From Onchocerca volvulus (Eukaryota; Nematoda; Chromadorea; Rhabditida; Onchocercidae): a stretch of 64,000 nt of DNA. The notes under the pieces are model-generated. The model had not been told where the DNA came from. It saw only the letters and a program-made list of their open reading frames with translations, and made no database searches. The stretch is from positions 3,810,713 through 3,874,712 of the forward strand of contig HG738139.1 in NCBI GenBank assembly GCA_000499405.2, given 5' to 3'. This document shows, one piece after another, positions 1 through 13,600 of this stretch. Every line of letters begins with the position of its first letter. The first letter of the stretch is position 1. The translations under genes were made by a program, and so were the position numbers.

Positions 1-341
1 TTTTGATATAAATATTTACAAATTTATATTTGTTAAAGCAATATCTCTTGGTTTTGGTCGATTATTATGTGGTGGGATGATATAATCTAAAGTCTGACGC
101 TATATTTCGTTTCATTACAGTATAATACACAATTTTTGATACCAAATAATTCTTCCTGTCCATAACAATTTATGAATAGTTGTCAATGATGAGATCATCA
201 CTAAGAAAGATAGAACTTGTCATTTAGAATGTATTAAGGATTAAGGGTTTTGTTTCAGTTAAAATCGTATGAAGTCTAAATGTTGCTTTAAAAAAAATTT
301 TTTTAAAATATTAAAATAATTACCTGAAGTTCTCTTTACAG
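1..341. other. Probable formin intron at window edge
   Basis: No coding segment is visible in this stretch. It ends in a good acceptor (TTTACAG at 335-341), and the first visible formin exon follows in phase 0. It is therefore read as the 3' part of a formin intron, with the N-terminal exons (GTPase-binding region and early FH3) outside the window. Confidence 0.6.
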
Positions 342-3300
342 GAATATAAAGAAACTTATCGATTTCAACTGTTGTTTTCGTATTTCGTAAAACCACCGGA
401 ATTCAATGTTGATTTCATGACATCTTGTATGCAATTTTTCAATATTGTGGTGCATTCTACGGAAAGTATGAATTATCGCAGTTACTTGCAATATGAGCTT
501 ACTCTTCTGGGTCTTGATGATTATTTAGAGGTATTTTTTTTTATGTTAGATTGTTGGCAAAAATCGTTTTTGCTCTGAATCCTACTTTATCTGCACTCTG
601 AAGTTGATTATTAGAAGTCACAATACAGCTAGCGAACAAAGTAACATTTAATGAAAATGCGCAATAGTGCATGTATCATTAATGCAGCGTATTCTATTTA
701 CATTTCATGCCGAATTCCATGCTTTTACAGTCTTTTATTGTAGTGTTTTGAATATTCGATGTAATTTGCACTTATGAAGTAAGTAAATTAAAGAAAGATG
801 TCGAATAGTCTGAATAGATGGTATTTTTCATGAGATTCTCCGATAAATTCAAATTTTCGTAAAATTTTCAAGTGCCATTGCACTGCGCATTTGCTGTTCA
901 ACTTCACAAAATCATCATGTTCTTCATTCATTATTGTACATATATAATTGCAGGATATTACTGCATAAATTTTTCATGTGTATTACAGGTGCTGCGAAAT
1001 ACAGAATGTGAACAATTACAAACACATGTAAATGCATATTTGGATAACAAAATTGATGTACATTTTTTACTGGATGAGACGGATAAAAAGGTGGAACTGG
1101 AAGCGGAAAATAGTCGTCTCACGGATGAATTATCAAAGGTTACTTTGTCAGCTTCACTTGTTTTTACTTTTTTATTTTTATTTTTTTTCATTTTTTTTTT
1201 TTTTGTATTATCTTCTATAGGATATTTTTAATTTTGCTTGTTTAAAACTAAATTTTGTTAAAGAAGCAGAACATTGCGATTTCTTAAAACTCAATTTTTT
1301 TAGTAAATTTTTTGTGATTTTGCAAAGTTCATTGATTCCTGATATTTTGATAGTTTCCCCAAAACTTTTCGGAATCTATTATAGATCAAGGAAAGATTGC
1401 AAGTAGTGGAAGCTGATTATATAGCTCGTTTGGCACAACTGGATCGTCGTTTAAAGGAATTGAATGAAGAGAAAGAAAAACTTCTCAAAGAGCATAATTC
1501 CACATTAAGCACAATGAGACGAACATTAAGTGAGAAAGATAAAGCAAGTCGAGAACAACAAGCGAAATTGGAATCTAGAATACAGGAACTTGAAAGGATG
1601 CAAGCAAATATGAAAGGTATAGGAAAAACTTTTTTTTTTTTTTTGTTTTTTCAGAAAAATTAAAATCGAGAAGTTATTGGATATGCTGGTGCAATATTCT
1701 TTTTTGCATATCTGTATTTCTGTTGAATGATAAAAGCATATGAATTAAATTTTGCTGATTTAATAGATTTAAATTTACATACATTGGTTATTGAAGATGT
1801 TGCTTATGGAAACTCTTTTAGATGCCTGCGGATGTATTGAAGCTCGGTATCTCTTCTCTTCTATTGTTGCATTTAAAAAAGATTGAAATCACATGCGATA
1901 TTTATCAGTAATTTGATTATATCTGGTTTTATAAAAATTCATATTCATTAATTTGCAGCTGGTTTAATTGAAGCCAAAAAAGAACCTATATCAACGACAA
2001 ATTCACCAAGCCCTCCACCACCACCTCCGGGGCCTCATCAAGGGAAGGAACCTGCAAAGTTGGCAACACCAAATCATATTCCACCACCTCCACCACCACC
2101 TCAACTAAACAATACAGTTGGAAAATTACCTCCACCACCACCGCCACTATCAAATTCGGTCAGATCTTCACAGCTATCGTCAACAATTTCTCCTCCTGCC
2201 AGTGACGTTATGACTATTAAAAAAATTTATAATACTAGGTAATTCTGTTCTTAACATTCATATATTATAAGACTACATAAATAATCCTCGTATTTTTTTA
2301 GAATAAAAAAACCGAAATTTCTTTTTCGTTTGTTGCTCGCGTTTCGTGTTGAAAGTTATTTTGCAAAATTTGTATTTCTTGGATAAAGTTTAATCACATT
2401 TAATAGGAATACTTGATGTAATAAAGATATATCTAACCGTAGAAGAAGAAACGATGAAATTTCTTTCATCATTTAAAAAAAAAAAAAAAATGTATTCAGG
2501 AATAAGCTGCCGTTATTGAATTGGTGTCCATTGAAGCCAAATCAAGTGAAGGATACCGTTTTCAACAATCTTGATGATGAGAAAATAATGGAAGTTAGTT
2601 AATTTTTTCAAAGGAATAATATTTATAGCAAAATAAAAGCTCTTAAATTGTTTCAGCATTGTTGCTCCATTATAATTTTGACGTAGATACTCCCATTTTC
2701 ATAGTAGTTCACTTTCGTTTAGTGAGTTCAATCTAATAAAAATCAGTTTCTTCGGGTATCATTTTTCATTTCTTCAAATTTTATCCAATAAATTATTGGT
2801 TTAGAAAATTGATTTCACTGCTCTGGAAGATTTGTTCAAAATTGGGGCCAAACGTCTTGACACAACCGAATCTTGTCCACCGAAGCAACATTCTCCGAGT
2901 GGTATCGGTAGTAGTAGTAGTAGTAGTACAGTCAAAAAGAATACTATTTTGGATACGAAACGTCTACAAAATATTGGTTAGTTTCAGTTGATTTAACAGT
3001 TTTATTTTCTTGTTGCTTTTGCAATGATAATTATGAAGATAGTATTGATAAGCTATTGTTATTCACATCAATTTTATGATAATAATAAATAAATGTTTCG
3101 TACTGTCTGTCGAATTTTCTGGACAGTATTAAAGTACCTCTTAATCGTTGAGATCCGATGAACGAGAAATAGGGGAATGAGGCAAAAAGAAACAGATATA
3201 TTCGCACCATATATGTCGATTGCACAAAATTGTTATTTTGGTACTGTGAGAAAATATTGTTTATATCAAATTTCTTTTTATATAAGAAAGCTTCTGATTT

Positions 3301-6006
3301 AAAGTTTTAAATTAAATGCGAATTTAAGTTTTTCATTCAGAATCTTTCTTGTGTAAATGGAAATTTGATTTAAAAAATATTTTCTGAAATGAGAAGGATA
3401 AAAAGAAGAATAAATCCACATTTCTCATTAATGGTGTCGTTATAATGTTTTTATTTTAGCAATCACATGCCGAAAATTGGCAATGAGTGCCCCTGTAATT
3501 ATGTCTGCTGTGCATCGAATGGATTTGACAGCTCTTGTGCCGGAAAGTGTTGATATTTTAATAAAGATTGCCCCAACCCATGAGTAAGTATTTTTCATTT
3601 AATGGAAATATTGGCACGGTTTTCCGTAGATTCAAACTAATAGCGAAACAAAGGTTGGAATCTTTAAATTTGCTTGAACTGTTAAATCTGATAAGCTTAT
3701 GAAGATGATTAAATGGAATATTTTCAATATTTTTTTAATTTTTAGGGAAATAGTGAAATTCAAGGAATATGAATTGGAGCGTAAAAATTTTTCGGATCTT
3801 TCGGAAGAAGATCAGTTTCTTGCTCAGCTTGTTAAAATTGAACGGTTTGAACATAAAATAAAAATTATGTCCTTCATGGCAACCTTCGATGAAAGTGCAG
3901 ATCTGTTAGAACCGGTAAAACTGTCGTTTTCAAATAGAATTAGTTATTCATTTCAAAATTTCTTAAGTCCTGATTAGTCAGAAGCTGATTTTGTTAAATA
4001 AATAACTAGTATATATATTACTTGATTTTTTTAATTTTTCGTTGGTCAGATTTCAGGATTTTTTTTTTCAGCAATTTGTCAATTTAACGGCCGCTTCGAA
4101 ATGTGTCCGTGAAGCAACAAAATTCCATCGGATTTTGGAAGTACTGCTTGCATATGGGAATTATATGAATAGTGGGCGAAAAGGAGGTGTCTACGGTTTT
4201 AAATTATCTAGTTTGGATACGGTTCGTTTATTTTCTTAGTTAAAAGAAGTTCTTTTGTTATAAATTATTCTTTTTTATTACAAACAAGAGAGTTTCTTAA
4301 TTTACAAATGATATACCTTTTCTACCTGATTAGAAAAATTCTGCTAACTTAACTTTATTTATTCGGATAACATTCTATCATTTGCATTATTATTTTTAGC
4401 TTTATGGCTTGAAAAGTTCAGTGGAACGATCACTTTCATTACTGCATGTTATTGCGGAGACGATTTCACGAAGTTTTCCGGGATTATTGGATTTCGCAGA
4501 TCAGTTGAAATTCGCCGATAAAGCCAGCACCAGTAAGTGACTTGTTTGACCAAATAATTTTTTAATAATTCAGATAAGAAGGAAATGGTGAACATTAAAG
4601 AATAAATACATCGATTCCTTTTTTGATATATATTTCATTTTTTTTTTTTTTTTTTTTAAATCTCTTTAACAGTAGTTTAAGGATTTATGTTATTTTTCAG
4701 TAATGTGGGAAGCTGTTCTAGCTGATATGCGAGAATTAGAAGCAAATTTTGCTTCAGCTAAAAAAGAACGAGAATTAAAAGGAGGAGATTGTCCGCCATC
4801 ACTGCTTGATTTTCTGGACAAATGTGAAAAACGAATTTCAGTTTTGCAAGCACAATGCAAGACAGCTTGCGTAAGTTCGAAGTTTCTTTTGAATTCGTTT
4901 ACTGTTCCTATTAATTAATATTTCTAGCCATTTTTTCTTTTTTAGTTTATGTTATAGCAGTTATAATCGTAATATCTGGAAAGATTCTACCAGATTAAAA
5001 TGAATATATGTAAATGATAAAGAATAACTGAAATCCATTTATCATGAAATAATTTGAAGCTTACTGTCTATTATTATCTTTAATTTAAGGAAGCCTTCAC
5101 TGCATGCGTAGAATTTTATGGTGAATCATCACGAAATCAACAACCGCATACATTTTTCTCTCGCTTATTGACATTTGCAAAACGATTCCAGCAAGCAGTT
5201 GCTGAAAATGAGGCTCGCCATGTTGCAGAACAGGTGAAATAGAGTATACTAAATCATAAAAGAGAAGAAAACGTGATTGTATTTCTTCTTGAATAAGTAA
5301 TTCTCTAGATGTTGATTTGATGATTTTTCAAATTCTGATGCTTAAAAAAAACAATCAATTTAATCGTTTTTAGCGCTCCCAAGATGAGCAGATGAAACGG
5401 CAACGGTTTGGTGTGAGGCGGCGAATGACAAAGGATGAGTTGACTGAAAATGTAATAGACGAACTGGTACAAAGGATTGTGATGACTGATCCTAACTGCG
5501 AAATGGGTTTGAAGACAAGGAAAGCAAAAGTGGATTCTAGTCAAATCGATGATGGCGATTTTGAGAGGATTATGAACGGCAAGTTTATTTTCCAATATCA
5601 CTGTTTTTTTTTTTTTTTTCTTTTTTGTCAAATTTTGTGTTGCTGAACGATATATGTATTAATGTATATACGTATTAATGCACTTTTTATGTATTAATGG
5701 TTCACTAATATTAACAAAGTATTCTCTATCATTTAATTCTTTTTTAAGGCTAATATTTTTTGTCAATAATCAATTGCAATGCATAGAGGCTATTTTTTTG
5801 ACAATGCTGTTCAAATTAGTATATAATTATTTTCCTTAAAAATGTATATTTCAGGCTTAAAAGAAGGAGCTTATGTAACATTTGATGGTGTACAAAATAC
5901 AAAACGTTATAGCTCATCATTGGCAATGAATGCAAAAAAAAGCTCACATCCTCCACTTGTTGGACCGAAAACAGATCGAATATCTGAAAAGCACGAATCT
6001 TCTTGA
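342..6006 (+). CDS. frl-1: FMNL/FRL-type formin (5' partial), actin nucleator
   Basis: Formins nucleate and elongate unbranched actin filaments; the FMNL/FRL subfamily acts at the cortex under Rho-family GTPases. Exons: 342-530, 989-1138, 1385-1616, 1959-2238, 2500-2593, 2805-2976, 3460-3583, 3746-3914, 4072-4221, 4400-4532, 4701-4870, 5090-5233, 5374-5578, 5855-6006. They join in phase to 787 codons plus TGA. The first exon carries the FH3 signature [20 protein letters not shown], close to vertebrate FMNL. A coiled coil follows, then an FH1 region with two runs of six to seven prolines, the FH2 domain ([14 protein letters not shown] start; LGNYMNS-type motif as [18 protein letters not shown]), and a C-terminal DAD-like segment near FERIMNGLKEG. 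All introns are GT-AG except the last, which is GC-AG. A serine run (six AGT codons) lies in the sixth visible exon. The subfamily call rests on FH3 and FH2 similarity recalled from FMNL proteins. Confidence 0.93.
5579..5854 (+). other. GC-AG intron in formin C-terminus
   Basis: The upstream exon must end at 5578 (AACG) and the next must start at 5855 to keep the frame through [11 protein letters not shown]. That leaves a donor of GCAAGT instead of GT, with acceptor TATTTCAG. No GT donor nearby restores the frame. The intron splits the DAD-like autoregulatory region. If retained, translation runs about 22 codons into a phenylalanine-rich tail and stops at TGA 5643-5645. Confidence 0.85.
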
Positions 6007-8940
6007 TAAAAAATTTTTTTTCCGGTAAACTTTTTATGTAATCTTTTAATCGAATTATTTAATCACTAGCTTACCAAATATTACGCACTCTTCTTTTCTT
6101 CTGTTCATCCAGAATTTTACATTATTTTCTTTGAATAATATGCTGATTTATAATCAAGATTTTTGATTTTAGTAAAGGAAATTCATTAACAAAGATATAT
6201 AACCATATTATTGTCACTCCGGGATATGTTTTTTGTTCAGTTTTTATAATATTCCACATTTTATTGCATTTCTTTTTTTTTTTATTTTTTGTCTTTAGCC
6301 TTTTTTCGTTCCTTAATGGTTCAACTGTACATGAAAGTAGCAATCCAAAGTAAGATTCATTGCTTCTATGTTCTATTTTAACATTCCATCTTTTCATATT
6401 TACACAACTTTTGATAGTTTATTGTTATCATTCTAAAAAGAGAGACTTATGTAGAAAGCGAACAGTTAAGTTTTTTTTTTTTTTTTTGCTTAAAAAAATA
6501 AGTTACTTTTGCTTAAAAAGTTATTAAAATTTTTAGCATTTGAATTTTATATGAAGTTCCAAGTTTCTCAAAAAAAAATTTGGAAATAATCGAAACTGAA
6601 ATTTCAAATATTTCTTTTGAATTGAAATTTTAAATATTTCTCTCAAAATTAATAATTACATGACATTGCCGTTTAAATCATTGAACAGAATCTCCTTATC
6701 ATTATGCTTTTACATGTTGCCTGATTATTTCGTACATTTGATTATCATTGAAAAATGATATTTCATTTTGTTAATTTTTAGCTTTCAGTCTTAATTTTCA
6801 TTGTATACAATGAATTTAGCATTTTTTTTTTTTTTTTTTTTTTTGTTAATAATTGCAGACCTACTTATCCATTCTTTTCTAATCTTTCCTTAATAAGTTC
6901 ATTTCGTGAAACAAATTTTTTGAAATGTATTTGTATATTTCATTATGATTGCATCATAGAAAAAGATATGTATTTTGTTATGATTGCAGAAAATGATTGA
7001 TTCTTTTGTTATGTATAAGCGATTTATTTTTCAGATTTTCATATGCAATCATAATTAATATGTTTTCACATTATTCATGTGATATTCAAAACTGATATCC
7101 CGAGTTTATTTCATTCGGAATTTTTGACATTATCCGTTTTTAATGATTTATCAGTTGATGATAAGAGAATGTGTATCATCATTATAGCTTTGATTTATGC
7201 CAATAAATGAGGCAAAATGGTATTGCATCTTTATCTTGCTTGAATAAAACTGAAGCTTCTAATTGATAACCTCTTGAGATTCACCCTTTCTTTAATTGCT
7301 CTCTCTTTAATATCATCGTTATCTGAATATCGAGAAAAGCTGATACTTATCAATAAATAATGAGATAATTATGAAAAAATCTGATCTTCAAAGAATTATA
7401 ATATTTATGAATCTGATAAAATAAAGATATCACTACAAAGCAATAAAATTGAGGATTCTTTTCATTTTTGTTGTAAAAATAATACAATAAATTAACAATG
7501 AAGGGCAGCGGAATTTAATATTAAAAGGAATTGCAAAGAATGCTCAGGTTTCAAAAATTATCAATTAAAATGAGTGGTGAGATGTTATACTTTTGATCTC
7601 AGTTTCAAATTTTGATCATTTTCAATATAGTTCATAAATTTTAGCACTTTTTAAAAACAATTTAATAATTCTCAAATTGAGATTCTGAGCTTCATCGTTG
7701 AAGTTTCTAAATGAGAAGCTTTCTAATAATTCTTTTTGAATCTTTTTATTTTTTACATTTCTAAATTCTCTGTTCTTATATATTTTGTTGTCTTTTTTTG
7801 TTTTTAACCTAAATAGAATTTTGCTTATTTTTTGCAAGAATTTTGTTAATTTCCTTATTTTCAATGAACAAGATTGGTTAATAATGTTAAAATCAAAGAT
7901 TTTTTTTTGTTGTATATTTCAATCATTGGCATTATCAGAAAAAATCCAAATGATTATCTGATCGAATGATAATATTTGGACGAGTACGTTGTATATCCTT
8001 TTAAAAAATCCTTTAAAAAACTTTCCATGAAGATTTATGATGTTGTTAAACTTTTTGATTCCCTGCCGGGGCTGTTTATTTTTTATTATAATTTCAAAAC
8101 GGAAATATGTTATTCGTTTAAAATTCATTCGAATTGCTTAAAAAGCTTTAAACCAATTACTTTTAAAGTTTTATAATTCATGCGAATTACTGGAAAGGTT
8201 TTAAATTAATTACTTACAAGACTTTAAATATTATAACCTAGTAAGTGCTTATTTCAAAGTTTTTCACTTATTCCTATACCATTATATTTCTAGTAATTTG
8301 ATTGCACTTTTTTTTTTTTTTAACAAAATGAATGAACGAAATATCAATTTACATTTACATGATATTATCAATATCAAGTTAGTTAGTGATAAGCTGGAGT
8401 TGTCAGTGATAAGCTGGATATACACCGTATCTCCTATTATATTTTACTAACAAAAATCAAATTTATGGTAGAATTACTTATTCATTTATATTATTTACAA
8501 TAATAATGACTTAACGAAATAATAAATTCAGTTGTGTTTTCAATAATCTGAGAACGGAAACTTTCAAATTCCTAAGTGCTTACTATTTTCTTTTCGGGTG
8601 ATTAATTAAATGAATTTAAGTTTATAAAATAGATGAAAAAATTTATAAAATAAAACAGAAATCAATATTTTTAGAAATTCAAATTTGAAATTTTTGTCTT
8701 AAAAACTAAAGTTTGATTTATTTTTCTTTTTGATTTCCAAAAATTTCAATCCTCATTATTATTATTTTTACTACTGTTACTTATTTTTTGAAATATAGCT
8801 TATATTAGCATATTTCTTATCCCACTGACAAACGAAACTATTATGAAGTTAATCATTTACAACAAATGATTGAAATTTTTTAACAGAGATAAATCTATTG
8901 CTTAATAATTTATCTTTGATTATTAAACATTGATAAATTT

Positions 8941-8971
<31 letters not shown>

Positions 8972-10566
8972 GTAAAACAAAGACAATTTAAAATGCAAAT
9001 TTATAAATGATAATAGTTATTGATAAAAAAATGTATAAAATATCATATCAATAAGAAATTGATCAGTTTATTATTCTAATTGCAGCGTGCGGTGGATTAA
9101 ATCATTATCGCAATTAAAATAATGAGGAAGAGGTGTTGTATGCGGGATTTTACTAATTATTAATCTAATCACACTTTAACTTTATTCTAAATTATTATTC
9201 CTTATCAGCTTAAATTATTAATATTTCAGTAAAATGATACTTAAATTATTTGCTTATTATTTTCTTTATCCATAAATGTTAAAAAAAAAAAAAAGAAAAA
9301 ATTTATGATTTACTTACAAGTTACTATCAAAATGTCCTGTTGCGGAGTTGTGAAAATAATACGATTATTTAAATGATAAATTTACGCAATTAATCATATC
9401 ATTGTACAATTTCTTCATAATAACAATAAATATGAAATATAATGTATAAATCATACTTAGAAACTCCTAATCACATTTTTTATTGCAAGAATTATGATTA
9501 AAATTATTATCTTGAGTTTCATTTTTATATCAGATATGTCATTATCTATTTCAAATTTGCAACTCTGAATAAAAATTGAATACTTAAATTTGGGACCTTT
9601 TTTTTTACACGAAAATAATTATTAAAAATGATTAAGATGTAAAACGAGGCACAATCAACTCTTTCTGTAATTTGAAATTAGTTTTTTTTTTTTTTTTTTT
9701 TTTTGTCGAATACACTTAAATTACTTTTGTCAAATTTGCTAATCTTGTTTGATCGATCTTTTATTTATTATTGATAAAATTTCGTAGTGAGATATTATTA
9801 ATTCTATCATCTCGCTGAATATTTCATCAATTAGTACTAAACCGTTGATTATTGATCGATGACAGTAGTAATTGATGGAAATTGCGACAAAAGTTTCATA
9901 TATATTAAATAATTTTATTTCATATGATATTCTAGTTATTTTTAGTTTAGTTGATTATTGAACCAGTTGACCTTTTTGTTTAAACCATTCATTGGTTTCT
10001 ATCATCTTCTCTGTGTCATTAAGCTTATTATGTAAACCATATAAACTATAAGATATAAACAAACTTATCATTTATATTTATCAGTACCAAAGAATGATCA
10101 GCTTTGTTTAAATAAACTTTCGAATTTTCGCCTAATTAGCTATAACATAATAAATTACACTTCATTTCACGACAAATCCATAATATATTAAATCATATCT
10201 GTTAGGCAATAAGAAATAAATTAGTGCATGATACAAGTTCATTCTTCAAAAAATCCTTCAAAATTTTGCGAATTAAATAGTATAAACATATTTTTTTTTA
10301 ATTAGCAAAAGAAAATAAAATGGATAAATTCATAATTTTATCTTGCATTCATTAATTTATCCTGAAAATTGAATATGCAAAATTAGATCAGGAAATATCC
10401 TGGAAGAGAAATATAAAAGAGATGATATTAGCCAAAAGGAGTATATATTCGTTTTTTATGCTCTTTGATCAATTTGATCATAATAATTCTTAATAATTGT
10501 ATGTATGATATCTTTCTAATTTAAAAAAACCGGATTCGGAATTATGTATCTTATCAATTATTTACA
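6007..10566. other. Intergenic region between formin and phosphatase
   Basis: No spliced gene was found on either strand. It holds the formin 3' UTR (end not located; no close AATAAA), long T runs (29 T at 8943-8971; others near 6824, 8310, 9681), two near-identical copies of GTGATAAGCTGGA about 24 bases apart around 8385-8420, and a moderate excess of TGATAA/TTATCA motifs between 8.3 and 10.6 kb. Open frames of 60 to 80 codons on both strands around 7.6-8.2 kb are lysine/phenylalanine/isoleucine-rich and look like chance frames in AT-rich DNA. Confidence 0.6.
8943..8971. repeat. Homopolymer T29 run
   Basis: Twenty-nine consecutive T residues, one of the longest of many A/T homopolymers in the window. 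Length is likely polymorphic and sensitive to sequencing error. Confidence 0.9.
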
Positions 10567-10567
10567 G
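10561..10567 (+). promoter_or_regulatory. Candidate spliced-leader acceptor for phosphatase gene
   Basis: A 3' splice-site-like sequence (ATTTACAG) precedes the phosphatase ATG by about 60 bases. An in-frame TGA lies just upstream of the open frame (before 10597), so the mRNA 5' end probably lies close by. Trans-splicing here is inferred only from position and consensus. Confidence 0.4.
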
Positions 10568-10626
10568 TGTCGGATACTGTAATAATAAGATATTGATTGG
10601 TTGGAAGAAAAAATTGCTTTAGAAAT

Positions 10627-13600
10627 ATGCATAAATCGAATAAATTCAGGATTCAATCAGCTGGAAAGCAAGCTGATCAACAGATAAGTGAACACAAAAA
10701 AGCACCGACGCTAGTTACGGTAATGAAAACATTTGCTGAGCAAACCAATGCATTGGGTCTTGAAGGATTACGGAATAATTTTAATAAATTACAAGCACGT
10801 GGACCGCATCCATCTCAATTAACTTTTAACGGCCATAAAATGAATCGAGCAAAATGTCGATACAATGGTAGAATATTTATTTCATCGATTTTATGAATTT
10901 ACTAGCTGAACCGGCCACGAAACGGTCCAGCTAATCTGTATGGGCCGTCATTTTTATTTGTGTAGACTCCAGATAGTCTACACAAATAAAAATGCAAATG
11001 TTCGTTTGTTCAAAATCTTAAATCTTTGAAAGTTCGTAAACATTCGCCTATTCGAATGCAACGTTGTTTCAAATTTTCAAATCAATCACTGAAGAACTTA
11101 AAACGTTGTATCTCAATGAACATCGAACATTTACATTTTTATTTATATAGATTGATTTAACGCTTCAATTTTTAATATCTAATATTTACAAATATATACT
11201 TATGAAACGAATTCAAAAAAAAACGGTCAATTTTAATAGTAAATAATGGAATCAATTAGAATTTAATCTAGTTCTTGTCAGAAAATAAATTAATCATTAA
11301 AAACATGGTTAATGATTATAATGATAATCAAATGTTTAGAAAACTTTTTATGTATATATTTTTAATCTATATATTCCAACTCAATCTCCATTTATACAAT
11401 TTTGCATGATTCTATAGTGAAGCTATTACTATTACGCTACTACATTATCGCATTGTTGAATTACTGCATTACTGCATTACTATTATACTCAATTACTAGA
11501 TAATTATGTAACTATATTACCTTGCCATATATTACCGAATTACTGCATCATTGTATTACTATATAAAATAATGATTGGTAATAATGGTAGTAATTCATTT
11601 TATAATGATGCTTTCCTTCTTTTTTTTTTTTTTTTCGAATATTTCAATTTTCGATTCAAAAAAGCTCAGCAAAGAATATTTTTGCAGATGTAATGTGCTT
11701 GGATAATAGTCGTGTACAACTTAAACCATGGCCGGAAGGTCAAGGTGATTTCATACATGCAAATTGGATTATTAATGAATTTCTTGAATATCCGTTCATT
11801 TGTACACAGGTTTAAATTCTTAATCTTCATTTCAATTATTACTATCTTTATTTCTTCAACTCTTCCTATCTTTAATCTTTTTTCATAATTTTTAATTTAA
11901 TTCCAATTATGATTCTTATTTTTACTTTATTTTACTTTTTTGTCTGAATTGTTATTAACTTTATTTATATTGTTATCTTATAAATAAATATAAAAAAAGT
12001 CATATTGATTATATATAAAGGGTCCGTTGAATCAAACTTGTGGTGATTTTTGGCGTATGATTTGGCAAGAAAATGTTGAATTAATTATAATGCTTTGTCG
12101 TACATATGAAGAAAATCGCAATAAATGCGCTCAATATTGGCCATTAAATCAAGGCCAAGTGCTTACATTTTGTGGTATTACAATTCGAGCTGTTGAAGTA
12201 AGTTTATTTTCTTTTTTCTGAAGTAGGTTTTGTTTACTTTTTCTACTAAAACAATCATCATAATACTAAATAGAGGGAAAAAAAATGAATTGAATACAAA
12301 ATTAATGATAACTAATATTTGGACTAAGATATGATAGTACGCATATTGGATACTTTTATCATTGATAATTATTTCCCGAATAACTTCAGGATAAATCATT
12401 AAATTCTCACTTACATTAGTGATCAATATAAAAAAATGTTAAAAACAACTGACAAAATAAAATAAAACTACTAATTGATAAAATTTTTCAAGAATAAGCA
12501 AGAAAAATAAAAATAAAAAAAAAACAATCAAAAATGATAATTTCTAATTTTGATTCAAATGATAAGAGTGATATGTAATATTGATTTGAAATGATTACAG
12601 AAACGAACAGCTGATCCAGATGTGCATTGTACTGCACTATTATTGACATATCGTGGTAAACGACGTCCTCTGGCTCATTATCAATGGGTATCTTGGCCTG
12701 ATAAATTTGTGCCAAATCAATTAACCGTACCATTTACATTACTTAGCTCAGCACGAGCCCGAAAAACACCTACTGTTATACATTGTTCGGCTGGAATTGG
12801 ACGAACAGGTACATTGGTGGTACTCGAAATACTTTCTAGGCAAGTTTATTTTTCGTTTTAAACTTCCAACGATTAAAAAATGATCTTTATTTTTTCTTAA
12901 ATTTATTACTGCTTAAAAAAAAAAAAAAAAAAAAAAAAAAACTCCAAGGTTTGCCATTTCAAAGCAAACATTAAATTAAAAGAGAAAAAAAAATATTGTC
13001 ATTAATTAAATTTTAAATTAAATGAATCATAACGATTAATTAATTTTGTTAATTACATTTTATCTTTACATCAAATTAAATAAATTGTTATAATATGCAT
13101 TAAATAAAAGATTATTTGATTTAAAAAATGTTAATATTAAAATATGAAAATAAATGAATTATGCAAAGCATCTAAAAGAAATTAGTAGTAATATTATTTT
13201 TAATTGATTAATTCATTCATATTTTGCAATTAAAATATTGTGCTTATAAAGGACAATTAAGCAATAAGCAAATGAGATAATTTAAAAAGAGAGAAAAAAC
13301 GAAACAATTTTAGGAGAATAATGCAGATGATATCTTTAATATAATAATAATCTATGAATATCATTTTACTTTAATGATTTTAATTTAATTTTTTTCTTTT
13401 TTTTTTAAATTTCAAAAAAAAAAAGCCAAATTAGGAAAATTATTGCAGAACATTATTATCATGTCGTGTACCAGTGGTATCCGATATTATTTGGTCAGTT
13501 AGATCACAACGTTCTCGTGCGGTTCAAAATGAAGAACAATATTTTTATATACATTATCTTACAGTACAACGATTAGTTAATAAAGGTATCGTAGCTGATA

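Noticed and set aside
7622..8176. Overlapping 66-80 codon ORFs on both strands downstream of formin
   Set aside because: Lys/Asn/Phe/Ile-biased, no start context, no motif and no splice partners.
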